Below, one piece after another: positions 1 through 8,542 of a DNA stretch of 64,000 nucleotides. A model generated the notes under the pieces. The model was given only the letters and a program-made list of their open reading frames with translations, searched no databases and was not told the origin of the DNA. The stretch is from an uncultured Clostridium sp. (GTDB lineage Bacteria > Bacillota > Clostridia > TANB77 > CAG-508). The DNA is taken from contig CAOKXF010000009.1 in the NCBI GenBank assembly GCA_948473335.1, forward strand, positions 16,117 through 80,116, given 5' to 3'. The number at the start of each line of letters is the position of its first letter. Within the stretch, counting starts at the first letter, position 1. The position numbers and the translations under genes are program-made.

Positions 1-252
1 AATATAGATGGAACTCAGTATACAGAAAAAGATAATTTTCAAGAAATATTATCTAAACATATAGTAAGTCCAGTAAGATTCGATAAAACAATAAAAAGAA
101 TGGTAGAAAGAGAAATAGATACATTTATAGAAATAGGACCTGGAAAATCAATAACAGGATTTATAAAAAAGGAAATAAAGAATCCAGACGTAAAATGCTT
201 TGCAATACAAAATTTAGAACAATTAGAAGAGATGATTAAAGAAATAAAATAA
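1..252 (+). CDS. fabD: Malonyl-CoA:ACP transacylase, C-terminal fragment
   Basis: The window opens inside this gene, so only the last 83 codons are visible, in frame from base 1 to the stop at 250-252. The fragment contains 'SPVRFDKTIKRM' and 'FIEIGPGKSITGFIKK', which match the end of FabD. In that family the GPG loop follows the catalytic domain and precedes the final helix. FabD loads malonyl groups from CoA onto acyl carrier protein to feed chain elongation in the cytoplasm. The next gene is fabG, 24 bases downstream, the usual fabD-fabG order, which supports the assignment. The catalytic Ser and His lie upstream of the window and cannot be checked. Confidence 0.88.
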   Translation, partial: NIDGTQYTEKDNFQEILSKHIVSPVRFDKTIKRMVEREIDTFIEIGPGKSITGFIKKEIKNPDVKCFAIQNLEQLEEMIKEIK

Positions 253-276
253 TAAGAAGATAAGGAGGAACAAAGA

Positions 277-1020
277 ATGAGTGAAAAAAGAGTAGCACTT
301 ATAACAGGAGGAACAAGAGGAATAGGAAAGGCAATTGCAAAAAGATTTGCCAAAGAAGGATATAATTTAGTAATAAATTATGTATCAGATAAAACAGATT
401 TAGAAAAAATAGAAGAAGAAATAAAACAAGGAAAACAAATAGAAATAACATTTATAAAAACAGATGTAACAAACATGAACGACTGTGAAAGTATGGTAAA
501 AAAAGCAATAGAGAAAAATGAAAAAATAGATGTATTAGTAAATAATGCAGGAATAACAAAAGACAATCTATTAATGAGAATGAGTGAAGAAGACTTTGAT
601 AAAGTAATAGATGTAAATTTAAAAGGAACATTCAATATAACAAAAAATGTAATACCATATATGATGAAACAAAGAAAAGGAAAAATAGTAAACATATCAT
701 CAGTAGTAGGAGTATCAGGAAATGCTGGACAATGTAACTATTCAGCATCAAAAGCAGGAATAATAGGATTCACAAAAAGTATAGCAAAAGAATTAGCAAG
801 TAGAAATATACTAGCAAACGCAATAGCGCCAGGATTTATAGAAACAGATATGACATCAGTATTAACAGAAACAGTGAAAGAAAATATAAATTCACAAATA
901 CCATTAAAAAAGATGGGAACAGCAGATGAAGTAGCAAATGCGGTATACTTTTTAGCATCAGAAGAAAATACATATATAACAGGGCAAGTTTTAAATGTAG
1001 ATGGTGGAATGTTAATGTAA
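277..1020 (+). CDS. fabG: 3-oxoacyl-ACP reductase FabG
   Basis: A 247-residue short-chain dehydrogenase that reduces 3-oxoacyl-ACP to 3-hydroxyacyl-ACP with NADPH, the first reduction of each elongation cycle. The N-terminal Rossmann motif is 'TGGTRGIG', 'NNAG' follows near residue 90, the catalytic Ser lies in 'NISSVVG', and the Tyr-x3-Lys pair is 'YSASK'. The length is typical for FabG. The ATG has a strong Shine-Dalgarno (AAGGAGG) ending about 8 bases upstream. It sits in a fatty-acid operon between fabD and fabF, which favours FabG over other short-chain dehydrogenases. No oddities seen. Confidence 0.96.
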   Translation: MSEKRVALITGGTRGIGKAIAKRFAKEGYNLVINYVSDKTDLEKIEEEIKQGKQIEITFIKTDVTNMNDCESMVKKAIEKNEKIDVLVNNAGITKDNLLMRMSEEDFDKVIDVNLKGTFNITKNVIPYMMKQRKGKIVNISSVVGVSGNAGQCNYSASKAGIIGFTKSIAKELASRNILANAIAPGFIETDMTSVLTETVKENINSQIPLKKMGTADEVANAVYFLASEENTYITGQVLNVDGGMLM

Positions 1021-1130
1021 AAAACAAAAACAAAATGAGACAAAAACAAGAATAAAACTTTCCAAGGAAATTCATTTATTTTGTAGATGACTTTTTTAGG
1101 AATATAAAAGATAGAAAGGAAAAAGAAAAA

Positions 1131-2411
1131 ATGGAAAAGAGAGTTGTAATAACAGGAATTGGTGCAATAACACCAATAGGGAACAATGCAGAAGAATTTT
1201 GGAAAGGAATAAAAGAAGGAAAATGTGGAATAGATGAAATAACACTATTTGACACAACAGACCAAAAAGTAAAATTAGCAGCAGAAGTAAAAGGATATAA
1301 TCCAGAAGAATACTTTGAAAAAAAGAGATTAAATAGAATAGACAGATTTTCACAATTTGCAATAATAGCAGCAAGAGAAGCAATGAAAGACAGTGGAATA
1401 ACAAGTGAAAATACAAATATGGAAAAGTTAGGAGTAATAGTAAGTTCAGGGATAGGAGGACTAGAAACAATAGAAGAGCAAGTAGAAAATTGTTATCAAA
1501 AATCTCCAGACAAAGTATCACCAATGTATATACCAATGGTAATAGCAAATATGGCAACAGGAAATGTAGCATTAGATATAGGAGCAAAAGGAGAATCATT
1601 TGCCATAGTAACAGCATGTGCCAGTGCGACACATTCAATAGGAGAAGCATATAGAATGATAAAGCATGGATATCAAGAAGCAGTAGTAGCAGGAGGAACA
1701 GAGGCAAGTATAACACCAACAGGAATAGCAGGATTTGCAAACATAAAAGCATTAAATACGACATTAGACAAAAATAGAGCAAGTATCCCATTTGACAAAG
1801 AGAGAAGTGGATTTATAATGGGAGAAGGAGCAGGAGTTTTAATATTAGAAGAATTAGAACATGCGAAAAGAAGGAATGCAAAAATATATGCAGAAGTAGT
1901 AGGATATGGAGCATCATCAGATGCATATCATATAACCTCGCCAGCGCCAGAAGGAGAAGGAGGAGCAAGAGCAATAGTAAATGCAATAGAAGATGCAAAA
2001 ATAAAACCAGAAGAAATAGATTACATAAATGCACACGGAACATCAACGCATTTAAATGATACATGTGAAACAATGGCAATAAAAAGAGCATTAGGAGAAG
2101 CAAGTAAAAAAGTAATGGTAAGTTCAACAAAAGGCCATGTAGGGCACTTATTAGGAGCAGCAGGAGGAGTAGAAGCAATAGTATGCGTAAAAGCACTACA
2201 AGAGGGATTTGTACCAGCAACGATAAACTATAAAGTAGCTGATGAAGAATGTGATTTAGATATTGTTCCAAATGAAGGAAGAGAAATAGAGATTAAATAT
2301 GCAATGTCAAATTCATTAGGGTTTGGAGGACATAATTCAACTATCGTATTAAAAAAATGGGTCAGTGGGGACGTTCCTTGTGACACACTTATGGATAATA
2401 TTACCAAATAA
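1131..2411 (+). CDS. fabF: 3-oxoacyl-ACP synthase II FabF with a repeat-derived C-terminal tail
   Basis: A 426-residue condensing enzyme that extends acyl-ACP with malonyl-ACP. The thiolase-fold catalytic triad is visible: Cys at about residue 163 in 'VTACASATH', His in 'NAHGTSTHLND' and His in 'KGHVGHLLGAAG'. The family normally ends just after the 'GFGGHNSTIVLKK' strand. Here about 17 more residues (WVSGDVPCDTLMDNITK) are added by a copy of the 36-bp dispersed repeat at 2355-2390. The extension lies after the last conserved strand, so activity is probably kept. The start ATG is preceded by AAAGGA about 12 bases upstream. A 110-base A-rich gap separates it from fabG, and accB follows within 46 bases. 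Confidence 0.96.
   Translation: MEKRVVITGIGAITPIGNNAEEFWKGIKEGKCGIDEITLFDTTDQKVKLAAEVKGYNPEEYFEKKRLNRIDRFSQFAIIAAREAMKDSGITSENTNMEKLGVIVSSGIGGLETIEEQVENCYQKSPDKVSPMYIPMVIANMATGNVALDIGAKGESFAIVTACASATHSIGEAYRMIKHGYQEAVVAGGTEASITPTGIAGFANIKALNTTLDKNRASIPFDKERSGFIMGEGAGVLILEELEHAKRRNAKIYAEVVGYGASSDAYHITSPAPEGEGGARAIVNAIEDAKIKPEEIDYINAHGTSTHLNDTCETMAIKRALGEASKKVMVSSTKGHVGHLLGAAGGVEAIVCVKALQEGFVPATINYKVADEECDLDIVPNEGREIEIKYAMSNSLGFGGHNSTIVLKKWVSGDVPCDTLMDNITK
2355..2390 (-). repeat. 36-bp inverted-repeat element, copy 1 (inside the 3' end of fabF)
   Basis: Reverse complement of the element at 9547-9582, with one mismatch. The termini are the imperfect inverted repeat AAGTGTGTCA / TGACACACTT around a core read here as GTGGGGACGTTCCTTG. 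It provides codons for VSGDVPCDT at the end of FabF, so it is transcribed and translated. The mechanism of spread is unknown. Confidence 0.85.
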
Positions 2412-2457
2412 GCAAGAGTAATATAAAACTAGGAGATAAGAAAGGAGTAAATATAGA

Positions 2458-2919
2458 ATGGAATATAAAGAGATAAAACAACTAATGGAAGATATGGGAA
2501 ATTCAAAATTAGATACAATAAATATAGAATTTCCAGATGGAACAAAAATAAGTATGATAAAAGATACAAAGAAAGAAACAGTCATACCAAGTGATATTAC
2601 AAATCAAACTATATCATTAGAGACATCAAGTACACAAGTTTCAAATACAATGGCAACAATAAAAAAGGGAGAAAAGATAGATGATTACAAAGTAATAAAG
2701 TCTCCAATGGTAGGAACATTTTTTGAGAGTTCATCACCAAGTGAAGCACCATTTGTAAAAATAGGAGATAAAGTACATAAAGGTCAAGTATTATGCATAG
2801 TAGAAGCTATGAAGTTAATGAATGAAATTGAATCAGAGTTTGATGGAGAAATTGTAGAAATATGTGTAAAAAATGAAGATATGGTAGAATATGGAATGCC
2901 ATTATTTAAAATAAGATAG
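2458..2919 (+). CDS. accB: Biotin carboxyl carrier protein of acetyl-CoA carboxylase
   Basis: A 153-residue BCCP. The C-terminal biotinyl domain carries the canonical 'EAMKLMNEI' motif with the biotin-accepting Lys at about residue 119. It also contains the '[23 protein letters not shown]' region typical of bacterial AccB, including the thumb-like insertion that separates it from other biotinyl domains. The N-terminal 35 residues form the usual interaction segment, followed by a flexible Ser/Thr-rich linker. It carries carboxybiotin between AccC and the AccA/AccD transferase to make malonyl-CoA. Start ATG with AAAGGAG about 10 bases upstream. All four Acc subunits are in this operon, so a complete complex is encoded here. 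Confidence 0.96.
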   Translation: MEYKEIKQLMEDMGNSKLDTINIEFPDGTKISMIKDTKKETVIPSDITNQTISLETSSTQVSNTMATIKKGEKIDDYKVIKSPMVGTFFESSSPSEAPFVKIGDKVHKGQVLCIVEAMKLMNEIESEFDGEIVEICVKNEDMVEYGMPLFKIR

Positions 2920-3009
2920 AATATAATATAATTTTATAAAACAAGAGACTTGTATAAAAAAAATCAAAAGATAATAGTACAAAATAATAAAATAAAAGGA
3001 GAAAGTAAG

Positions 3010-3432
3010 ATGCTAGATACAAAAGGAATTGAAGAGATTATACCACAAAGAGCACCATTTTTAATGATAGATAAAGTGGAAGAATATAATCCAGGTGAAA
3101 GTGCAATAGCATACAAAAATGTCAATATAAACGAATGGTATTTTCAAGGACATTTTCCAGGGAACCCAATAATGCCAGGAGTATTAATAACAGAAGCACT
3201 AGCACAAACAGGAGCAGTTGCAATATTAAGCTTAGAAGAAAATAAAGGAAAGAATGCATTATTTGGTGGAATAGACAAAATGAAATTCAAGAAAATGGTG
3301 ATTCCAGGAGATACACTAAAATTAGAAGTAAAAATAATAAAAAGAAAAGGACCAATAGGAGTAGGAGAAGCAGTTGCAACAGTAGACGGAAAAGTTGCAG
3401 CAAAAGGAGAGCTTACATTTGCAGTGGTATAA
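3010..3432 (+). CDS. fabZ: 3-hydroxyacyl-ACP dehydratase FabZ
   Basis: A 140-residue hot-dog-fold dehydratase. The active-site His is in '[20 protein letters not shown]', with the catalytic acid (Glu) in the same helix, and the N-terminus '[17 protein letters not shown]' is typical of FabZ. It removes water from 3-hydroxyacyl-ACP, supplying enoyl-ACP to FabI. The ORF track begins at a TTG at 2950, but ATG 3010 is better. It has AAAGGAG 8 bases upstream and gives the usual family length, while the upstream 20 residues are low-complexity. It sits between accB and accC, an arrangement common in Clostridia. Confidence 0.95.
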   Translation: MLDTKGIEEIIPQRAPFLMIDKVEEYNPGESAIAYKNVNINEWYFQGHFPGNPIMPGVLITEALAQTGAVAILSLEENKGKNALFGGIDKMKFKKMVIPGDTLKLEVKIIKRKGPIGVGEAVATVDGKVAAKGELTFAVV

Positions 3433-3477
3433 TGAATTTTGTAATTAATTATTTGAAATAAAGTGAGAGGAAGAAGA

Positions 3478-4827
3478 ATGTTAAAAAAAGTACTAATAGC
3501 AAATCGAGGAGAAGTTGCAGTAAGAATTATAAGAGCTTGTAGAGAGATGGGAATAAGAACAGTAGCGGTTTATTCTGAGGCAGATAAACATGCATTACAT
3601 GTAAAATTAGCAGACGAATCAGTATGTATAGGACCAGCACCATCAAATAAGAGTTATTTAAATGTGAAAAATATATTGGAAGCAGCTTGTTTAACAGGAG
3701 TTGATAGTATACATCCTGGATATGGATTTTTATCTGAAAATGCGACATTTGCGAAAATGTGTAAAGAGTTAGACATAATGTTTATAGGACCAAGCTATGA
3801 ATTAATAGATTTAATGGGAAATAAAACAAAAGCAAAGGAGAAAATGAAACAGGCAGGTATACCAGTACCAAATGGTTCAGATGGAGATATTGAGACAATT
3901 AAAGAAGCACAAAAGGTAGCAAATGAAATAAAGTATCCAGTAATAATAAAAGCCTCAAAGGGAGGCGGAGGAAAAGGGATAAGAATTGCATATACAGAAG
4001 AGGAATTAGTAAAATATTACGAAATAGTAAAACAAGAAGCAAAGTTATCATTTAAAGATGACTGTATATACATAGAAAAATATATAGAAAATCCAAGGCA
4101 TGTTGAAATTCAAATAATAGCAGATAATTATGGGAATGTTAAATGTTTAGGAGATAGAGATTGCAGTATACAAAGAAACAATCAAAAAATGATAGAGGAA
4201 AGTCCTTCACAAGCTATAGATGATCAAACTAGAGATAAGATGAAGAAAATATGTGAAAATGCTATTAAAAAAATAGGATATACAGGAGTTGGGACAATAG
4301 AATTTTTAGTAGACAAAAAAATGAACTTTTATTTTATGGAAATGAATACAAGATTGCAAGTAGAACATCCTGTAACGGAAATGGTAACAGGTGTAGACTT
4401 AGTAAAAGAGCAGATACGAATAGCATCAGGCGAAAAATTAGAATTAACAGAAGCAAATTTAAATCCAGTTGGTCATAGCATAGAATGTAGAATTAATGCA
4501 GAAAATGCTAATAAAAACTTTATACCAATGGCAGGAAAGATAGAAGACTTACATTTACCAGGAGGAAATGGAATAAGAGTTGATACAGCAATTTATTCAG
4601 GATATGTAATTCCAAGCAATTATGATTCTATGATAGCAAAAGTAATAGTACATGCAAAAGACAGAAGAGAAGCTATAAATAAGATGAAAAGTGCTATTTC
4701 AGAATTTGTAATAGATGGAATAACAACAAATATAGACTTTTTATACAAAATATTAGAAAATGAAGATTTTATAAACAATAATTATGATACATCATTTATA
4801 AGTAAAATTTTATCAAATAAAAACTAA
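3478..4827 (+). CDS. accC: Biotin carboxylase subunit of acetyl-CoA carboxylase
   Basis: A 449-residue ATP-grasp enzyme that carboxylates biotin on AccB using bicarbonate and ATP. Visible are the N-terminal 'KVLIANRGEVAVRIIRACREMG', the glycine-rich ATP loop 'IKASKGGGGKGIRI', the metal and substrate motif 'EMNTRLQVEHPVTE', and the C-terminal biotin carboxylase domain ending near 'NNNYDTSFI'. The track start (GTG 3463) adds five residues. ATG 3478 is preferred because GAGAGGAAG lies just upstream and the length then equals the usual 447-450. It is 45 bases after fabZ and 86 before accD in the same direction. Confidence 0.96.
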   Translation: MLKKVLIANRGEVAVRIIRACREMGIRTVAVYSEADKHALHVKLADESVCIGPAPSNKSYLNVKNILEAACLTGVDSIHPGYGFLSENATFAKMCKELDIMFIGPSYELIDLMGNKTKAKEKMKQAGIPVPNGSDGDIETIKEAQKVANEIKYPVIIKASKGGGGKGIRIAYTEEELVKYYEIVKQEAKLSFKDDCIYIEKYIENPRHVEIQIIADNYGNVKCLGDRDCSIQRNNQKMIEESPSQAIDDQTRDKMKKICENAIKKIGYTGVGTIEFLVDKKMNFYFMEMNTRLQVEHPVTEMVTGVDLVKEQIRIASGEKLELTEANLNPVGHSIECRINAENANKNFIPMAGKIEDLHLPGGNGIRVDTAIYSGYVIPSNYDSMIAKVIVHAKDRREAINKMKSAISEFVIDGITTNIDFLYKILENEDFINNNYDTSFISKILSNKN

Positions 4828-4913
4828 AAATTATAATTGATAACGATTATTTGTTAAAGGATATATATCAAAAATCAAAATTAATACTGTAAAATAATAT
4901 AGGTGAGGGATAA

Positions 4914-5768
4914 ATGGTTATAGATAAAATAAAAAAAGTAAATCAAGTTGAGGAAATACAAGAAAAGAACAAAGAAGCAACAGACAAAATGATAGGAAAA
5001 TGGATAAAATGCGAGAAATGTGGAGAAATCTTGTATAAAGAAGAGGTAAAGGCAAATTTAAGCGTATGTACTAATTGTGGACATCATTTTAGAATTTCGA
5101 GCAGAAGAAGAATATCTCAAATAATAGATGAGGGTACATTTGAAGAAATAAACGAAAATATGCACTCAAAAGACCCTATAAAATTTGATGGGTATATGCA
5201 AAAATTGGAAATCTTACAATCAAAGACAGGCATAAAAGAAGCAGTCAAAACTGGAATAGGAGAAATAGAAGGTGAAAGAGTAGCAATAGCAGTTATGGAT
5301 AGCAATTTTATGATGGGTAGTATGGGAAGTGTAGTAGGAGAAAAGATAACATATTTAGTTGAAGAAGCAATAGAACAAAGATTACCAGTAATAATATTTT
5401 GTGTTTCTGGTGGAGCAAGAATGCAGGAAGGAATAATATCATTAATGCAAATGGCAAAAACTTCAGCAGCACTTGCAAAATTAGATGATGAAGGATTATT
5501 ATATATTTCTATTTTAACAGACCCAACTACAGGGGGTGTAACAGCAAGTTTTGCAAGTACAGCAGATATAATTTTAGCAGAACCAGATAGTCTAATAGGA
5601 TTTGCTGGACCAAGAGTAATAGAACAAACTATAAAACAAAAATTGCCAGAAGGTTTCCAAAAATCAGAGTTTTTATTAGAACATGGATTTATAGATAGGA
5701 TTGTCCCAAGAAAAGAAATGAAAAAGGAATTAGCACAAATATTAAAAATGCACAAAGACATACCATAA
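4914..5768 (+). CDS. accD: Acetyl-CoA carboxylase carboxyltransferase subunit beta
   Basis: A 284-residue carboxyltransferase beta subunit. Near residue 30 a zinc ribbon is visible as C-x2-C-x15-C-x2-C ('CEKCGE...CTNCGHHF'), as in bacterial AccD. The crotonase-like fold follows with '[17 protein letters not shown]', 'SGGARMQEG' and '[14 protein letters not shown]', which bind acetyl-CoA and biotin. With AccA it transfers the carboxyl group to acetyl-CoA. The ATG has GGTGAGGG a few bases upstream. The 56-base gap to accA indicates one operon. Confidence 0.96.
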   Translation: MVIDKIKKVNQVEEIQEKNKEATDKMIGKWIKCEKCGEILYKEEVKANLSVCTNCGHHFRISSRRRISQIIDEGTFEEINENMHSKDPIKFDGYMQKLEILQSKTGIKEAVKTGIGEIEGERVAIAVMDSNFMMGSMGSVVGEKITYLVEEAIEQRLPVIIFCVSGGARMQEGIISLMQMAKTSAALAKLDDEGLLYISILTDPTTGGVTASFASTADIILAEPDSLIGFAGPRVIEQTIKQKLPEGFQKSEFLLEHGFIDRIVPRKEMKKELAQILKMHKDIP

Positions 5769-5824
5769 GAAAATTAATAATTAATAGTTAAGGATTAAAT
5801 GTTAGATAAAAAGGGGGGAGAATA

Positions 5825-6604
5825 ATGTCAAAACAACAAACTTCTGAATGGGATAGAGTCTTAATTGCAAGGAGTCCAGATAGACCAAGAACAACAGACT
5901 ATATAGAAAATATATTTGATGATTTTATAGAATTACATGGAGATAGATTATTTGGAGATGACAAAGCAATATTAGGTGGAATAGCAAAAATAGGAGGAAA
6001 AATTGTTACTATAATTGGCGAGCAAAAGGGAAAGACAACAAAAGAGAATATGGAGAGAAATTTTGGAATGCCTAACCCAGAAGGTTATAGAAAAGCATTA
6101 AGATTGATGAAACAAGCAGAAAAATTCAAAAGACCAATAATAACATTTATTGATACTCCAGGTGCATATCCAGGGATAGGAGCAGAAGAAAGAGGTCAAG
6201 GAGAAGCAATTGCTAAAAATCTATTAGAGATGTCACGATTAAAAGTACCAATAATATGTGTAGTAATAGGGGAAGGATCTAGTGGAGGAGCATTAGCTAT
6301 AGGAGTAGGAGATAAAGTATTAATGCTAGAAAATTCAATATATTCGATATTGTCACCAGAAGGATTTGCAAGTATATTGTATAAAGATAGCACACAATTT
6401 GAAAAAGCTGCAAAAGAAATGAAGATAACAGCAAAAGACTTAAAAGATTTAGGTGTGGTAGATGAAATAATTAAAGAAAATGATATTTTTGAGAATGTGA
6501 AAAAAAGTATTGTTAAAAATTTGCAATTACTAGAAAAGAAAACCCAAGATAATCTTATAAAAGATAGATATGAGAAATATAGAATTATAGGGAGTAACTT
6601 ATAA
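5825..6604 (+). CDS. accA: Acetyl-CoA carboxylase carboxyltransferase subunit alpha
   Basis: A 259-residue carboxyltransferase alpha subunit, the partner of AccD. Recognised from '[20 protein letters not shown]', '[11 protein letters not shown]', '[15 protein letters not shown]', '[23 protein letters not shown]' and '[17 protein letters not shown]'. It is shorter than the roughly 320-residue E. coli protein because the N-terminal coiled segment is reduced, as in several Firmicutes. A strong Shine-Dalgarno (AAGGGGGGAG) lies just before the ATG. It is the last gene of the acc block. A 220-base gap with a palindromic repeat separates it from fabI. Confidence 0.95.
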   Translation: MSKQQTSEWDRVLIARSPDRPRTTDYIENIFDDFIELHGDRLFGDDKAILGGIAKIGGKIVTIIGEQKGKTTKENMERNFGMPNPEGYRKALRLMKQAEKFKRPIITFIDTPGAYPGIGAEERGQGEAIAKNLLEMSRLKVPIICVVIGEGSSGGALAIGVGDKVLMLENSIYSILSPEGFASILYKDSTQFEKAAKEMKITAKDLKDLGVVDEIIKENDIFENVKKSIVKNLQLLEKKTQDNLIKDRYEKYRIIGSNL

Positions 6605-6739
6605 TTTAATTATACAGAAATTTGGCAAAGAAAAAGTATAAAATATTACTCTTTATGTATTTATGTATAAAATGATGTTTAAATACAAAAGAAAGAACAT
6701 ATGATATTATAAATAAAAAACATAAAAACAAAAAAGAAC

Positions 6740-6783
6740 CTTGTTTACTAATAGACGCATATCTGCGCCCATTAGTAAACAAG
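6740..6783. repeat. Palindromic repeat family P, copy 1
   Basis: Twenty-base arms around a TATC loop, centred on ACTAATAGACGCA / TGCGCCCATTAGT. Two arm mismatches read as A-C on the + strand but as G-U pairs on the - strand. No T-tract follows, so it is not a classical terminator. It lies between accA and fabI. Related copies are at 23664, 34054, 62725 and 62821. Confidence 0.85.
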
Positions 6784-6824
6784 CTGGAATATAAGAAAAA
6801 TAAAAAAGAAAAGGAGAAAATAAA

Positions 6825-7595
6825 ATGATAGTAAAAAATAAAAAAATATTAATAATGGGAATAAGAAATAAATGGAGTATTGCTTGGGGAGTAGCAAAAC
6901 AAGCATATGAGAATGGAGCAGAAATAATATTTACATATAGTAGTATGGAGAAATCAGATAAAATTGAAGAATTAATAGCAGAAATACCAGGTTCAAAAGC
7001 ATATGTCTGTGATGCACAAAGTGACGAAAGTATTGCAGAATGTTTAGAAAAGATAAAAGAAGATTATGGAAAAATAGATGGAATATTACATAGTATAGCA
7101 CATGCAAACACAGAGGATTTGAGAAATGATTTTATATTAACATCAAGAGACGGATTCGCGCATGCAGGGGACATAAGCGCATATTCATTAGTTGCAGTTA
7201 CAAGAATAGCAATTGAAAAGGAATTATTAAATGAAGGAGCAAGTATAATAGCTTTAACATATTATGGTTCAGAGAAATCAATAGTTGGATATAATGTAAT
7301 GGGGGTTGCAAAAGCAGCATTAGAAGCATCTATTAGATATTTGGCTTGTGATTTGGGAAAGAAAAAAATGCGTATAAATGCAATTTCAGCAGGACCAATA
7401 AAAACATTATCAGCAAAAGGAATAAAAGATTTTGGTTCAATATTAGATATTGTTGAAGAAAAAGCTCCATTACATGAGAATGTTACAACAGACGAAATTG
7501 GTAGTGTAGCAACATTCTTATTTAGTGATATGTCAAAAGCTATAACAGGAGAAGTTATACATGCAGATAAAGGATTTTCAAGTGTAGCAGTATAA
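6825..7595 (+). CDS. fabI: Enoyl-ACP reductase FabI (NADH)
   Basis: A 256-residue member of the divergent short-chain dehydrogenase family that performs the last reduction of fatty-acid elongation. The N-terminal nucleotide site is 'MGIRNKWSIAWGVA', matching the FabI signature rather than FabG. The Tyr-x6-Lys active site is 'YNVMGVAK', with Tyr near residue 156 and Lys near 163. 'SIAHAN' and 'ISAGPIKTLSAKGI' also match FabI. The start ATG has AAAGGAG 8 bases upstream. It follows the Acc block but may have its own transcript, given the 220-base gap with palindromic repeat copy 1. FabI is the triclosan-sensitive type of enoyl reductase; FabK or FabL would look different. Confidence 0.95.
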   Translation: MIVKNKKILIMGIRNKWSIAWGVAKQAYENGAEIIFTYSSMEKSDKIEELIAEIPGSKAYVCDAQSDESIAECLEKIKEDYGKIDGILHSIAHANTEDLRNDFILTSRDGFAHAGDISAYSLVAVTRIAIEKELLNEGASIIALTYYGSEKSIVGYNVMGVAKAALEASIRYLACDLGKKKMRINAISAGPIKTLSAKGIKDFGSILDIVEEKAPLHENVTTDEIGSVATFLFSDMSKAITGEVIHADKGFSSVAV

Positions 7596-7674
7596 CATTG
7601 TTTTGGAAAATTATTAATTTATATTACTAATGAAAAATAAATAAATATATAATAGTAATTAAATATAAATGTAT

Positions 7675-7724
7675 AAAAAAACCACCACTGGAAAAAATAA
7701 TAGAAATCGAAAGGTGGTTTTTTT
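7675..7724 (+). promoter_or_regulatory. Hairpin ending in a T-run that abuts the sleB start codon
   Basis: A perfect 12-bp stem (AAAAAAACCACC at 7675-7686, GGTGGTTTTTTT at 7713-7724) with a 26-nt loop. The right arm holds the only Shine-Dalgarno-like sequence of the next gene (AAAGGTGG, 7710-7717), and the ATG starts at 7725, directly after the stem. It can act as the fabI terminator, as a lid on sleB translation, or as both. Confidence 0.7.
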
Positions 7725-8408
7725 ATGACAAAACATATTATAAAAATCTCAGTAGCAATTTTGTTGATAATATCAACTACTATAGGAATATATTATATAT
7801 ATAAAAATCAACAAGTAGAAGCATTATCAAAATATGGTTCATCAGGACAAGAAGTACGACAAATACAAGAAAAACTAAAAAGATGGGGATATTATAATGG
7901 AAATATTGATGGTATATATGGTTCACAAACTACAGCGGCAGTAAAAGCATTTCAAAAAAAGAATGGACTTTCAGTAGATGGTATAGCAGGAAGTCAAACA
8001 TTGTCAGCAATGGGAATAACAAGTAATCAATCTTCATCAGGATCATCTTCAAGTAGACCATCAGATGTAAATTTAATTGCTAGGGCAATATATGGAGAAG
8101 CAAGAGGTGAAAGCTATGTAGGACAAGTAGCAGTTGGAGCTGTTATAATGAACAGAGTAAAAAGTAGCAAATTTCCTAATACAATAGCAGGTGTAGTTTA
8201 CCAAAAAGGTGCCTTTGATGCAGTTTCAGATGGACAAATAAATATGAACCCAGATAGTACAGCGAAAAAAGCAGCTCAAGATGCACTTAATGGTTGGGAT
8301 CCAACATATGGAGCAATTTATTATTTCAATCCAAATACAGCAACTAATGCATGGATTTGGTCAAGACCTATGACCATTACAATAGGAAAACATAGATTTT
8401 GTAAATAA
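7725..8408 (+). CDS. SleB-like spore cortex / cell-wall hydrolase
   Basis: A 227-residue exported hydrolase. Residues 1-30 are a signal peptide or membrane anchor (KHIIKISVAILLIISTTIGIYYIY). Residues about 40-95 are a peptidoglycan-binding type 1 repeat ('KRWGYYNGNIDGIYGSQTTA', 'VKAFQKKNGLSVDGIAGSQT'). A Ser-rich linker follows, then the SleB catalytic domain from about 110 ('LIARAIYGEARGESYVGQ', 'AVGAVIMNRVKSSKFPNTI'). The Glu of 'YGEARGE' is the expected catalytic residue. The family cleaves cortex peptidoglycan during germination, or wall peptidoglycan in related proteins. The only in-frame ATG lies at the base of the hairpin at 7675-7724. The neighbouring DUF421 gene, on the opposite strand, may also be spore-related. 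SleB, CwlJ and other Hydrolase_2 members are hard to separate; the peptidoglycan-binding domain favours SleB. Confidence 0.88.
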   Translation: MTKHIIKISVAILLIISTTIGIYYIYKNQQVEALSKYGSSGQEVRQIQEKLKRWGYYNGNIDGIYGSQTTAAVKAFQKKNGLSVDGIAGSQTLSAMGITSNQSSSGSSSSRPSDVNLIARAIYGEARGESYVGQVAVGAVIMNRVKSSKFPNTIAGVVYQKGAFDAVSDGQINMNPDSTAKKAAQDALNGWDPTYGAIYYFNPNTATNAWIWSRPMTITIGKHRFCK

Positions 8409-8506
8409 ATTGTTAGTAATAAGTAAATTGTTAGCAATTGAGAGGAAATCTATATGATTAAGAGATTTAAGAGGTTCTATAATTATTATGTAATAAATGA
8501 ATTTGC

Positions 8507-8542
8507 AAAATGACTCTATAATTATTGGAAAGAGTCATTTTT
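8507..8542. terminator. Bidirectional terminator between convergent sleB-like and DUF421 genes
   Basis: Perfect 11-bp arms AAAATGACTCT (8507-8517) and AGAGTCATTTT (8531-8541), with A-runs and T-runs at both ends. It therefore serves both strands. The right half overlaps the last codons of the minus-strand DUF421 gene. Confidence 0.8.

Noticed and set aside
8454-8513. 19-codon ORF (MIKRFKRFYNYYVINEFAK) between the sleB-like gene and the DUF421 gene
   Set aside because: It has a fair Shine-Dalgarno, but it is very short, ends in the terminator stem and has no recognisable features.
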